Shown here piece after piece: positions 41,941-49,842 of a stretch of 64,000 nt of DNA. Below the pieces are notes generated by a model. The model did no database searches. It saw only the letters and a program-made list of their open reading frames with translations, and was not told the DNA's origin. Origin of the DNA: JBDTSW01 sp963782605 (GTDB lineage: Bacteria; Actinomycetota; Thermoleophilia; Solirubrobacterales; 70-9). The position numbers and the translations under genes are program-made. The stretch spans positions 211,299 through 275,298 of the forward strand of contig CAWAKK010000010.1 of NCBI GenBank assembly GCA_963782605.1. Direction: 5' to 3'. Position 1 is the stretch's first letter. The number at the start of each line of letters is the position of its first letter.

Positions 41941-43626
41941 CTACCGAGCGGGTGGGGGCGAGGCAGGGGGTTCCGTGCCGCCACCGGCCGCGCCGCCACC
42001 GGTGGCAGGCGCATCCGCGGGCTTCTCGTCCGTGATACCCATGCCCTCGTCGAACTCGATCTGGCGAATCGGGCCCGTGTAGCGCTTGTTCATCCCCAGC
42101 ACCCAGGCGAGGCCGGTGCCGAGCAGGACCAGCCCAACGACCAGGGGCGTGTAGTTCAAGAAGCTCCAGTCGAAGTCGGACTCCCATGGAACGCCGTTGC
42201 TGTACGCGGGTAGGCAGAGGATGATGAGCATCACGACAACGAACACCACCGCGATCGCGTTGATCCACTTGTATCGCGCCCCCAGAGTCCAGGAGCGGGC
42301 CTCGAACGAGTCACCCGCCCGCCAGCGGAGGTACACCGGTATCACGTAGGCGATGTAAAGCCCGATCGTGCCGATCGCGGTCACGGCGAAGAAGGCGACT
42401 GGTGGGACAAAGGTATCCGACGCGAACAAGGCCGGAAGCACGATCAGGAAGGCGAGCGCGCAGCTGCCGAGCACGGCCATCGCGGGCACCCCGCTGGTGA
42501 CTCGGCTCCACAGCCGGTGGCCCGGAGTGGCGCGGTCACGCGAGAAGGCAAAGAACGTTCGCGAGCAGCTCGTCACGCACGCCATCCCACAGAAGAACTG
42601 ACCGATGCAGGCGATCACGAGGATCGCCTCCGCCCAGTTCTGGTCCATATCGGCGGAGGTGAAGACCGAGATCACGCTGCCGAACCCCTCGTTGACGGCA
42701 TCGACGTTGGTGGCGGCGAAGAGGAACGCCAGCAGCAAGAACCAGCCGATCAGCGCCGACGACGCGACCGACTGCCAGATGCCCTTCGCCGCCGCCTGCT
42801 CGGCGCCCACCGTCTCCTCTGCCACGTGCGCCGAGGCGTCGTACCCGGTTTCGGTGTACATCGTCAGCAAGAAGCCCACCGGAAGCACGAGGGCCCAATA
42901 CAGGAGGCCGTCGGTCGCGCCCTCGGCGAACCCGGAGTTGTTGATCTGACCGGTGAAGACGAAGTCGGCGCTCTGATGAGAGTCGGGGACGAAGATCAGG
43001 ATCCCCAGGATGATCAACGCCCCGGCCACGTGCCACCAGACCGAGATGCTTGTGAACAACGAGATCAATCGGTGCGAGAAGATGTTGATCATGGCGTGGA
43101 GCGCGAGGATCACCGCGTATAGCCAGAAGATCTCCTGGATTATGTGCTCGGTGTCGGCGAAGTTGACGAAGCCCAGATCCCAGCCCCAGAGGCCAAAGAG
43201 CTGCGTGAGGAAGAACGCGAGGACGTAGTCGACCGAGGCGACGATCCCGATCAGGCCCAGGACGTTGAACCAGCCGGTGAACCACGACCAGGCGGCGCCA
43301 CCGAGGTTGTGGGCCCACCAATACGGCCCACCCGCGGTCGGGAAGGCCGAGGCGATCTCGGACATGCTGACTGCGACAGCGAGGATGATCAGGCAGATCA
43401 CCGGCCAGCCGATCGAGATCGCGATCGGGCCGCCGTTGTTCCACCCTATGTAGAAAAGCGTGAAGCAGCCGGCCAGCACCGAGATGATCGAGAACGAGAT
43501 CGCGAAGTTGGTGAACTTCGTCCAGCCTCGTTCGAGCTCCTGCTCGTAGCCCAGCTCCGCGAGCCTCTTCTCGTCCTCCGTAAGCGTCTTCTCGTCGCTA
43601 CGGGGCGGACCGCCGGCAGCTTCCAT
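41941..43626 (-). CDS. APC-family amino acid/amine permease
   Basis: The 561-residue transporter has about 12 membrane helices. The start ERGWTKFTNFAISFSIISVL, then ISIGWPVICLIILAVAVSMS and SAFPTAGGPYWWAHNLGG are typical of the amino acid/choline/GABA permease subgroup (APC superfamily). The C-terminal tail is polar, Gly/Pro/Ala-rich. It most likely imports the amine used by the neighbouring gamma-glutamyl and FAD-enzyme genes. It starts at ATG 43626 with GGAGGAGGAG just upstream. Confidence 0.9.
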   Translation of the reverse strand: MEAAGGPPRSDEKTLTEDEKRLAELGYEQELERGWTKFTNFAISFSIISVLAGCFTLFYIGWNNGGPIAISIGWPVICLIILAVAVSMSEIASAFPTAGGPYWWAHNLGGAAWSWFTGWFNVLGLIGIVASVDYVLAFFLTQLFGLWGWDLGFVNFADTEHIIQEIFWLYAVILALHAMINIFSHRLISLFTSISVWWHVAGALIILGILIFVPDSHQSADFVFTGQINNSGFAEGATDGLLYWALVLPVGFLLTMYTETGYDASAHVAEETVGAEQAAAKGIWQSVASSALIGWFLLLAFLFAATNVDAVNEGFGSVISVFTSADMDQNWAEAILVIACIGQFFCGMACVTSCSRTFFAFSRDRATPGHRLWSRVTSGVPAMAVLGSCALAFLIVLPALFASDTFVPPVAFFAVTAIGTIGLYIAYVIPVYLRWRAGDSFEARSWTLGARYKWINAIAVVFVVVMLIILCLPAYSNGVPWESDFDWSFLNYTPLVVGLVLLGTGLAWVLGMNKRYTGPIRQIEFDEGMGITDEKPADAPATGGGAAGGGTEPPASPPPAR

Positions 43627-43752
43627 CCGTGTCTCCTCCTCCTCGGGGGCCAGGCGGGCCCACCTTGTGAAAAGGTGTGGCCGACCGACCTATGAACGAC
43701 GAGAACCTAAACGTTTCGGCGGACGCGCGTCAAGACCTCCCAGACCGAAGTC

Positions 43753-44652
43753 GTGCAAATCGTCGAACGGCTGACGCCTGAGTTGGGCGATCTGACCGGC
43801 TCGGCGGCACCGCTCGAGGGCGGGATCACGAACCGCAACTACCGCGCCACCATGGGCGGCACCGACTACGTCATCCGCGTGCCCGGCAAGGACACGAACC
43901 TGCTCGAGATCGACCGGCGGGCCGAGGTCCTCGCCAACGAGCGCGCCGCCTCGCTGGGCGTCGCTCCCCCGGTGGCGGCGGCACTGACGGACCCGCCCGC
44001 CATCGTCACCGAGTTCGTCGAGGGCGAGGGCATGAGCTCCGAGGATCTGCGCGAACCCGAGCCGATGGAGCGGATCGCGGGCTCCCTGAGGCGGATTCAC
44101 GACTCCGGGGGCGCGATTCCCACCGACTTCAACTCGTTTCGCATCGTCGAGACCTACGCTCGAACGGCGGAGGAGCGCGGGGCCGATCTCCCCGACGCCT
44201 ACGACGACGCGCATCGCAATGCGCAACGGATCGAGACGGCTCTGAGCGGCCCCGAGCACGAGCCCGTCCCCTGCCACAACGACCTGCTGGCGGCCAACTT
44301 CATCCGGGGTGACGAGACCATCTGGATCGTCGACTGGGAGTACGCCGGAATGGGCGATCGCTACTTCGACCTCGCCAACTTCGCCATCAACAACGAGCTC
44401 GGCGAAAGCGACGAGGGCCAGCTTCTCCTCGCGTACTGGGGCGAGTCCCCCACTCCCGCGCAGGAATCCGCGCTCGCCCTCATGAAGTTCATGTCCGACT
44501 TCCGCGAGGCGATGTGGGGCGTCGTCCAGAGCGCCGTCTCCGAGCTCGACTTCGACTTCAACGAGTACGCGACGAAGCACTTCGACCGCCTGGCCGCGAC
44601 GGCCTCCGACGAGGGCTTCGAGCGCAGGCTCTCCGACGCCGGTGGCGGTTAG
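43753..44652 (+). CDS. Choline/ethanolamine-kinase-like phosphotransferase
   Basis: The 299-residue protein shows the aminoglycoside-phosphotransferase/choline kinase fold: LEGGITNRNYRATMGGTDYV, catalytic loop VPCHNDLLAANFI and the metal Asp in IVDWEYAGMGDRYFDLANF. The HND...N and DWEYAG motifs are those of choline and ethanolamine kinases. It phosphorylates a hydroxyl of a small amine with ATP. GTG 43753 starts it. It overlaps the dehydrogenase gene that follows by 11 bases. Confidence 0.85.
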   Translation: MQIVERLTPELGDLTGSAAPLEGGITNRNYRATMGGTDYVIRVPGKDTNLLEIDRRAEVLANERAASLGVAPPVAAALTDPPAIVTEFVEGEGMSSEDLREPEPMERIAGSLRRIHDSGGAIPTDFNSFRIVETYARTAEERGADLPDAYDDAHRNAQRIETALSGPEHEPVPCHNDLLAANFIRGDETIWIVDWEYAGMGDRYFDLANFAINNELGESDEGQLLLAYWGESPTPAQESALALMKFMSDFREAMWGVVQSAVSELDFDFNEYATKHFDRLAATASDEGFERRLSDAGGG

Positions 44653-47110
44653 GCGCGAGCCACCCGACTCGGCCCGCTGCGTGATCATCGGCGGCGGCGT
44701 CGGGGGGACCTCGATCGCCTACCACCTCTCCCGCCTCGGCTGGGACGACGTCGTCCTGGTCGACCGCGACCAGCTCACCTCGGGCTCGACCTTCCACTCG
44801 GCCGGCCTGGTCGGCCAGACCAGGGGCTCGGTCTCGCTCACGAAGATGATGATGTACTCGGTCGAGCTCTACCGCCGCATCGGCGAGGAGTCCGAGTTCG
44901 ACCCGGGATGGACCGAGTGCGGCGGCATCAAGCTCGCCTCGAGCGAGGAGCGGATGGAGGAGCTCCGCCGCCAAGCCGGCTGGGCGAAAACGTTCGGCCT
45001 GCCCCTCGAGCTGATCTCGGCCGAGGAGGCGAAGGAGAAGTTCCCGCTGATGTCCACCGACGGCGTGCTCGGCGGCGCCTGGCTCCCCACCGACGGCTAC
45101 CTCGATCCCTCGCAGCTCACCTTCGCCCTCGCCGACGGCGCCCGCCAGGCCGGCGCCGAGACGTTCACCTCGTGCCGCGTGATCGCGATCGAGTGCGACG
45201 GCGGACGCGTGCGGCGAGTGGTGACCGAGAAGGGCACGATCGAGTGCGAGGTGGCCGTGATCGCGGGCGGGATGTTCGCGGCCGAGCTCGGGCGACTCGC
45301 CGGCGTTCGCATTCCGGTGATCCCGATGTCCCATCAGTACCTCGTGACCCAGCCGTTCAGAGAGCGGAGCGATGAGCGCCTGCCCACCCTGCGCGATCCA
45401 GACCTGCTCGTCTACTTCCGCGAGGAGGGCGAGGGCCTCGTGATGGGCGGCTACGAGCGCAACTCCAAGCCGGCGTTCCTCGCGGATGGCCCAGAGGGCT
45501 TCGACGAGATCCCGTTCGATTTCAACGGCCGGCTGCTGGAGGACGACTGGGACCGCTTCGAGGAGATCACCGAGAACTCCAAGCAGCGCGTGCCGGCGAT
45601 GGAGGACATCAAGGTCACCCGCCTCATCAACGGCCCCGAGGCGTTTACGCCCGACAACGAGTTCTGCCTGGGCGAGACGGACGTGGGCGGCCTCTTCGTC
45701 GCCGCCGGCTTCTGCGCCCACGGCCTGGCGGGCGCAGGCGGCATCGGCAAGGTGATGGCGGAATGGATCGACGCGGGCGAGCCCTCGCTCGACCTCTGGT
45801 CGATGGACATAAAGCGCTTTGGCCAGCAGTACCGCTCGCCCTCCTACACGCACGCGCGGATCAAGGAGACCTACGAGACGTACTACGACATCCGTTACCC
45901 CAACCACGAGCGCGAGGCCGGCAGGCCGCTGCGCATCTCGCCCGCCAACCGCTGGCACGCCGAGCGCGATGCGGTATTCGGCGAGAAGTCGGGATGGGAG
46001 CGGGTCAACTGGTACGAGTCGAACGCCGGCGACGGCGACGAGTCGCTGCGACCGCGAGGCTGGGCGGGCCAGCACTGGTCGCCAGCGATCGGCGCCGAGC
46101 ACGTGGCCTGCCGCGAGACGGCCGCGCTCTTCGACGAGAGCTCCTTCGCGAAGCTGGAGATCACGGGCCCGGGCTCCGCCGAGCTGCTCGAGCGCCTCTG
46201 CGACAACGAGGTCGCGCGCGGTATCGGCCAGATCACCTACACCCAGATGCTGAACAGCCGTGGCGGCATCGAGTGCGACTTCACCGTGGCGCGCCTGGGC
46301 GAGGAGCGCTTCTCGATCGTGACCGGCACCGCCTTCGGCAACCACGACCGCTCCTGGATCGAAAGACATCTGCCCGACGACGGCTCCGTGCAGGTGCGCG
46401 ACACGACCTCGCAATACGCCTGCTTCGGCATCTGGGGACCGAAGGCCCGCGAGATCCTGCAGCCGCTCACCACCCAGGACCTCTCGAACGACGAGTTCCC
46501 CTACATGAACCTGCGCGAGCTCACGATCGGCCACGTACCGGTGCGGGCCCTGCGCGTGACCTACGTGGGCGAGCTGGGCTGGGAGCTCTACTGCCCGAGC
46601 GAGTTCGGGATGGGCCTCTGGCGGACCCTGTGGGAGGCGGGCGAGCCCCACGGCCTCGTCGCCGGCGGCTACCGCGCGATCGATTCGCTGCGTATCGAGA
46701 AGGGCTACCGCGTCTGGGGCGGCGACATCACGCCCGACGAGACCCCCTACGAGGGAGCGGTCGGCTTCTGCGTGAAGCTCGACAAGGACATCGAGTTCAT
46801 CGGCCGCGACGCGCTGGTCGAGGCGAAGGAGAACGGGCCTGAGAAGAAGCTGGTGCCGATCCTGTTAGAGGATTCCAGCTCGGTGGCGCTCGGCAACGAG
46901 CCGGTGCGGGTCGGCGACGAGGTCGTCGGCCGCGTCACCACCGGCGGCTACGGCTACACGCTCGAGAGATCGATCGCCTACGCGTACGTGCCGCCCGAGC
47001 ACTCAGAGCCGGGGACCGAGGTCGAGATCGACACCTTCGGCGAGTGGATCTTGGGCGAGACGGCGTCCGAGCCGCTCTTCGACCCGGACATGGAGCGGAT
47101 CAAGGCCTGA
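44642..47110 (+). CDS. FAD-dependent dimethylglycine/sarcosine dehydrogenase-like enzyme with aminomethyltransferase domain
   Basis: The 822-residue protein has a FAD-binding DAO domain (CVIIGGGVGGTSIAYHLS; covalent-FAD-type His in GSTFHSAGLVGQ) in its first 400 residues, then a GcvT-like folate-binding domain from about 480 (YTQMLNSRGGIECDFTVARL, YVGELGWELYCPSEFG) and a GcvT C-terminal barrel. This is the layout of dimethylglycine and sarcosine dehydrogenases, which oxidise N-methyl groups and pass formaldehyde to tetrahydrofolate. GTG 44642 is the start. It supports catabolism of a methylated amine in this cluster. Confidence 0.88.
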   Translation: MAVRREPPDSARCVIIGGGVGGTSIAYHLSRLGWDDVVLVDRDQLTSGSTFHSAGLVGQTRGSVSLTKMMMYSVELYRRIGEESEFDPGWTECGGIKLASSEERMEELRRQAGWAKTFGLPLELISAEEAKEKFPLMSTDGVLGGAWLPTDGYLDPSQLTFALADGARQAGAETFTSCRVIAIECDGGRVRRVVTEKGTIECEVAVIAGGMFAAELGRLAGVRIPVIPMSHQYLVTQPFRERSDERLPTLRDPDLLVYFREEGEGLVMGGYERNSKPAFLADGPEGFDEIPFDFNGRLLEDDWDRFEEITENSKQRVPAMEDIKVTRLINGPEAFTPDNEFCLGETDVGGLFVAAGFCAHGLAGAGGIGKVMAEWIDAGEPSLDLWSMDIKRFGQQYRSPSYTHARIKETYETYYDIRYPNHEREAGRPLRISPANRWHAERDAVFGEKSGWERVNWYESNAGDGDESLRPRGWAGQHWSPAIGAEHVACRETAALFDESSFAKLEITGPGSAELLERLCDNEVARGIGQITYTQMLNSRGGIECDFTVARLGEERFSIVTGTAFGNHDRSWIERHLPDDGSVQVRDTTSQYACFGIWGPKAREILQPLTTQDLSNDEFPYMNLRELTIGHVPVRALRVTYVGELGWELYCPSEFGMGLWRTLWEAGEPHGLVAGGYRAIDSLRIEKGYRVWGGDITPDETPYEGAVGFCVKLDKDIEFIGRDALVEAKENGPEKKLVPILLEDSSSVALGNEPVRVGDEVVGRVTTGGYGYTLERSIAYAYVPPEHSEPGTEVEIDTFGEWILGETASEPLFDPDMERIKA

Positions 47111-47129
47111 TCCGGAGCGATTCGGCGCC

Positions 47130-47855
47130 TCACGCCGGCTCGGGAAGGAGCCCGGCGAGGATGTGCTCGGTTCCCTGCAGGTGCTCGCGGGCCACGCGGA
47201 CGGCGCCGGTCCCATCGCGCTTGGCGAGGTGCTTTACGAGCTTGCGGTGCTGGGCGTTCGAGTGGCTGAGCACCTGATCGGGATGGGCGATCAGCGCGAT
47301 CATCTCGCTCATCCGGCCCTGGACCTCGGTCATCTCGGTGACGAGGCGGGGCGCGCGTGCCGCCTCGGCGAGGCTGATGTGAAAGCGGATGTCGGCCCGG
47401 CGGTACTCGTCGAAGTCATCGGCGTTGGCCATGCGATCGATGTACTCGCCCAGCTGATCGAGGTCGTCCGGCTCGGAGCGCTCGCAGGCCAGGAGCACCG
47501 CGCCCACCTCCACCGCCACCCGCTGGTCGAGCACCTCCCAGGCGCCGGCGTTCAGGATCTCCTCGTCGGGCCCGCTCTTCCCGGAGAGCGGCGGGGTGGC
47601 GGCGACGAAGGTGCCGCCGCTGCGCCCGCGCGTCGAGACCAGGTGGCCCGTCTGCGTGAGCGTCGTGAGCGCCTCGCGCAGGGTCGAGCGCGAGATGCCG
47701 AGCTCCTGAGCGAGGTTGCGCTCCGCAGGCAGCTTCGACCCGGGCGTGAGGAGGCCGACACGAATCGCGGTACCGAGGCGCTCGACTGTCCCCTCGAAGG
47801 TGGTCGGCGTCCGCACCGGCATGAAGACGGCCTCGAGTGCCGCGTCGCGGGCCAT
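47130..47855 (-). CDS. GntR/FadR-family regulator
   Basis: The 241-residue regulator has the GntR winged helix (LPAERNLAQELGISRSTLRE) and an FCD ligand domain with metal-binding residues (RRADIRFHISLAEAARAPRL; SNAQHRKLVKHLAKRD). ATG 47855 is used. It converges with the dimethylglycine-dehydrogenase-like gene and is the likely local regulator of the amine cluster. Ligands of FCD proteins are usually organic acids. Confidence 0.9.
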   Translation of the reverse strand: MARDAALEAVFMPVRTPTTFEGTVERLGTAIRVGLLTPGSKLPAERNLAQELGISRSTLREALTTLTQTGHLVSTRGRSGGTFVAATPPLSGKSGPDEEILNAGAWEVLDQRVAVEVGAVLLACERSEPDDLDQLGEYIDRMANADDFDEYRRADIRFHISLAEAARAPRLVTEMTEVQGRMSEMIALIAHPDQVLSHSNAQHRKLVKHLAKRDGTGAVRVAREHLQGTEHILAGLLPEPA

Positions 47856-47949
47856 GGGACAAAGGTACCGCGGTCCGCAAGCGGGCCGCTCCCATTTCGT
47901 AGCGCCTCGGTGCGCGGCGAGGGAGGCAAGACACACATAGGCTGCGCCG

Positions 47950-48613
47950 ATGGCGCTCTCGATCGCCCTTCGGCTCGGCCGCTCCCGGCCCGGGGAGAAC
48001 CGCCGCATCGGCCGCCTCTTCATGGCGGGGTCTGCCTGCTTCGCCATCGCGTCGGTCCCGGCCGCGTCGTCGATCAGCGAGAACGCCGTCGCCCTCGTCT
48101 ACTTCATCGGCTCGATCTTCTTCACGACGGCCGGCGCCGAGGCCTATCGGACGTCTGCCCCGGAGGATCGACTCGACTTCATCTCCTCCGCCGTGACCCT
48201 GGCCGGCACGATCTTCTTCAACATCTCGACCTTCACGTCGCTCGACGCACGCCTCGACGAGCGCTCCTCCAACCTCCTCGTTTGGAGCCCGGACATCTTC
48301 GGCTCGATCGCCTTCCTCGTCGCCAGCGCGATCGCCGTCGTTGCGGTGCGCCAGATGGGCGGCATCGGCCCCGAGGCCGTCATCGGGCGCCGCATCGCCG
48401 TGTTCAACCTGATCGGGTCGGTTGCGTTCGGCATCTCGGCCCTGGCCGGCGTACGTCATCCCCAACACCGGCGAGGCGATCAACGCGGCGGCGGCGAGCT
48501 CGCTCACCCTGATCGGGGCGCTCTGCTTCTTCTACGCGGCCTACCTGCTGGTGCCGCGCGAGCGTTCCGAACGGCCGCGGCCTTCGGCTAGCCGCCCTGC
48601 TCGAGCTCGGTGA
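47950..48613 (+). CDS. Six-helix membrane protein, YrhK-like, one-base frameshift
   Basis: The protein begins MALSIALRLGRSRPGENRRI and has a series of membrane helices (FMAGSACFAIASVPAASSIS; ALVYFIGSIFFTTAGAEAYR, the latter YrhK-like). The frame fails within 48446-48451; removing one base gives SALAAYVIPNTGEAINAAAA and two more helices (LTLIGALCFFYAAYLLVPRE), about 220 residues in all. Function unknown. The last 26 bases overlap the convergent DUF4333 gene. Confidence 0.7.
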
Positions 48614-49106
48614 ACGGAGCGCCCTGCCATTCGAAGCTCTCCTCTTGGTTGGTCACCTTGACCGTGCGCGAGGCGCCCTCCGGCGTCGAGATCGTGCACT
48701 TGAAGCTGTCGCCCACCTCAGCCTCCTTGGTTGATTCGGGGCAGTCGGCCTCGATCGCGACGCCAACCTGCTCGCCGTAGCCCACCAGCGCATCCTCGAC
48801 GTCCGAGGGCTTCGGCCCCGGGTCGGTCTCCAAGACCTCGTCGAGATCGATGTTGATGTCCTCGAGCACGCCGCTGATCGCGTCGAAGCCGATGGCGCCG
48901 ATGACGAGCAGCACGAGCAGCACCGTCCCGATGCCGCCCCGCCGGCGCTCGGTGGTCGGGCCGGCCTCGCCGACGTCGGTGGGCGTACCGCCGCCGTAGT
49001 TCGTGGTCCCGATCTCCGCGCCCTCGACGGGAGAGAACCCGCACTTCGTGCACGGCGAGGTCATCTCCGCGCGCGTGTCCTTGCCGCAGTTGGGGCAGGT
49101 CCGCAT
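48588..49106 (-). CDS. Zinc-ribbon, single-helix, DUF4333 protein
   Basis: The 172-residue protein opens with a zinc ribbon (MRTCPNCGKDTRAEMTSPCT, then KCGF), a polar linker, one membrane helix (GIGTVLLVLLVIGAIGFDAI) and an outside domain with DALVGYGEQVGVAIEADCPE and VGDSFKCTISTPEGASRTVK. The last part matches DUF4333, with two Cys likely in a disulfide; DUF4333 proteins are actinobacterial and of unknown role. Confidence 0.8.
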   Translation of the reverse strand: MRTCPNCGKDTRAEMTSPCTKCGFSPVEGAEIGTTNYGGGTPTDVGEAGPTTERRRGGIGTVLLVLLVIGAIGFDAISGVLEDINIDLDEVLETDPGPKPSDVEDALVGYGEQVGVAIEADCPESTKEAEVGDSFKCTISTPEGASRTVKVTNQEESFEWQGAPFTELEQGG

Positions 49107-49138
49107 GCCTAGAGCCTAGGCGGGGTAGCGGCCGCACG

Positions 49139-49246
49139 ATGTTCGTGTTCTTCTCGAATCGCGTCGGCTGCATGGGCTCGCTCCTGATCTCCGCAGTGGC
49201 CACCCTCGTGCTGCTGCTGATCTTCGGCGTGATCGAGCTGAACTGA
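49139..49246 (+). CDS. 35-residue membrane miniprotein
   Basis: The short gene reads MFVFFSNRVGCMGSLLISAV, continues with a hydrophobic run (ATLVLLLIFG) and ends VIELN. It is one membrane helix with a short polar N-terminal stretch. The F-x-x-NR-x-GCxGSLLIS pattern recurs in small actinobacterial membrane proteins in my memory. A weak GGCGGGG lies upstream. It is divergent from the DUF4333 gene by 32 bases. Confidence 0.55.
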   Translation: MFVFFSNRVGCMGSLLISAVATLVLLLIFGVIELN

Positions 49247-49328
49247 CTCAAGGCCGACCGAGTCGGTTAACGAGAAGGGTGCGCATCCGACGCTTATCTC
49301 GTCAACGAATTTCGTGACGGAGACGACC

Positions 49329-49362
49329 GGGCAGCGCCACCCCCCGACCGGTGACGCTGCCC
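49329..49362 (-). terminator. Terminator-like hairpin after the Cys-containing secreted protein
   Basis: GGGCAGCG (49329-49336) pairs perfectly with CGCTGCCC (49355-49362), 22 bases beyond the stop of the minus-strand secreted protein. There is no T run. Confidence 0.45.
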
Positions 49363-49384
49363 TGGCCGCTGTGTGTTGGCCGCC

Positions 49385-49756
49385 TTATGAGGCCTCGGCC
49401 TCGTGCACCTTCTTTGAGACACACTTGCCGAAGGCATTGCGCCCCTGGCCGTTTGACCCGTCGTTGCCGTTCGACCCGTAGGTCTCGCGAAACGCGTCTG
49501 CATCCACCTCACGCTCGGCGCGACACTCTTGCGCCGCGTTCTTGAAGTCCGTGGTGGTGCCCTTGATGCAGTCGCGCATCGCGTGGTCTCCGTAGGCCGC
49601 GCGGAAGGCCGCCTTGTCCGCCTTCTTCTCAGCGGCGCACTGCTTCGCGGCGAGATTCCGCGCGTGATCACCGCCGTTGCCGTTAGCCGCGGTCGCGGCG
49701 CCGGTGACCGCGACGCTCGAGAGCACGACGGCACAGGCGATGGTGAGCTTCTTCAA
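49385..49756 (-). CDS. Small secreted protein with four Cys (TTG start)
   Basis: The 123-residue protein is read from TTG 49756, five bases after a strong AAGGAGG; a GTG at 49774 lies before that site. Signal peptide: KKLTIACAVVLSSVAVTGAA. The mature part is helical with repeats AKQCAAEKKADKAAFRAAYG and QECRAEREVDADAFRETYGS, which are similar to each other (Cys-x(8-9)-Asp-x-x-Ala-Phe-Arg), then Gly/Asn-rich, ending KCVSKKV. Likely an envelope protein; no known family. Confidence 0.65.
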   Translation of the reverse strand: MKKLTIACAVVLSSVAVTGAATAANGNGGDHARNLAAKQCAAEKKADKAAFRAAYGDHAMRDCIKGTTTDFKNAAQECRAEREVDADAFRETYGSNGNDGSNGQGRNAFGKCVSKKVHEAEAS

Positions 49757-49842
49757 GGTTTCCTCCTTGCCCACACGGGCTTGACTTCAACGTTCTCAGG
49801 CGAGAACGCGCGCCCGCAGCGAATGTCAGGTGCTATCTGCGG

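Noticed and set aside
44558..46651. 697-residue minus-strand open frame opposite the dimethylglycine-dehydrogenase-like gene
   Set aside because: No motifs, biased composition and complete overlap with a strongly supported enzyme.
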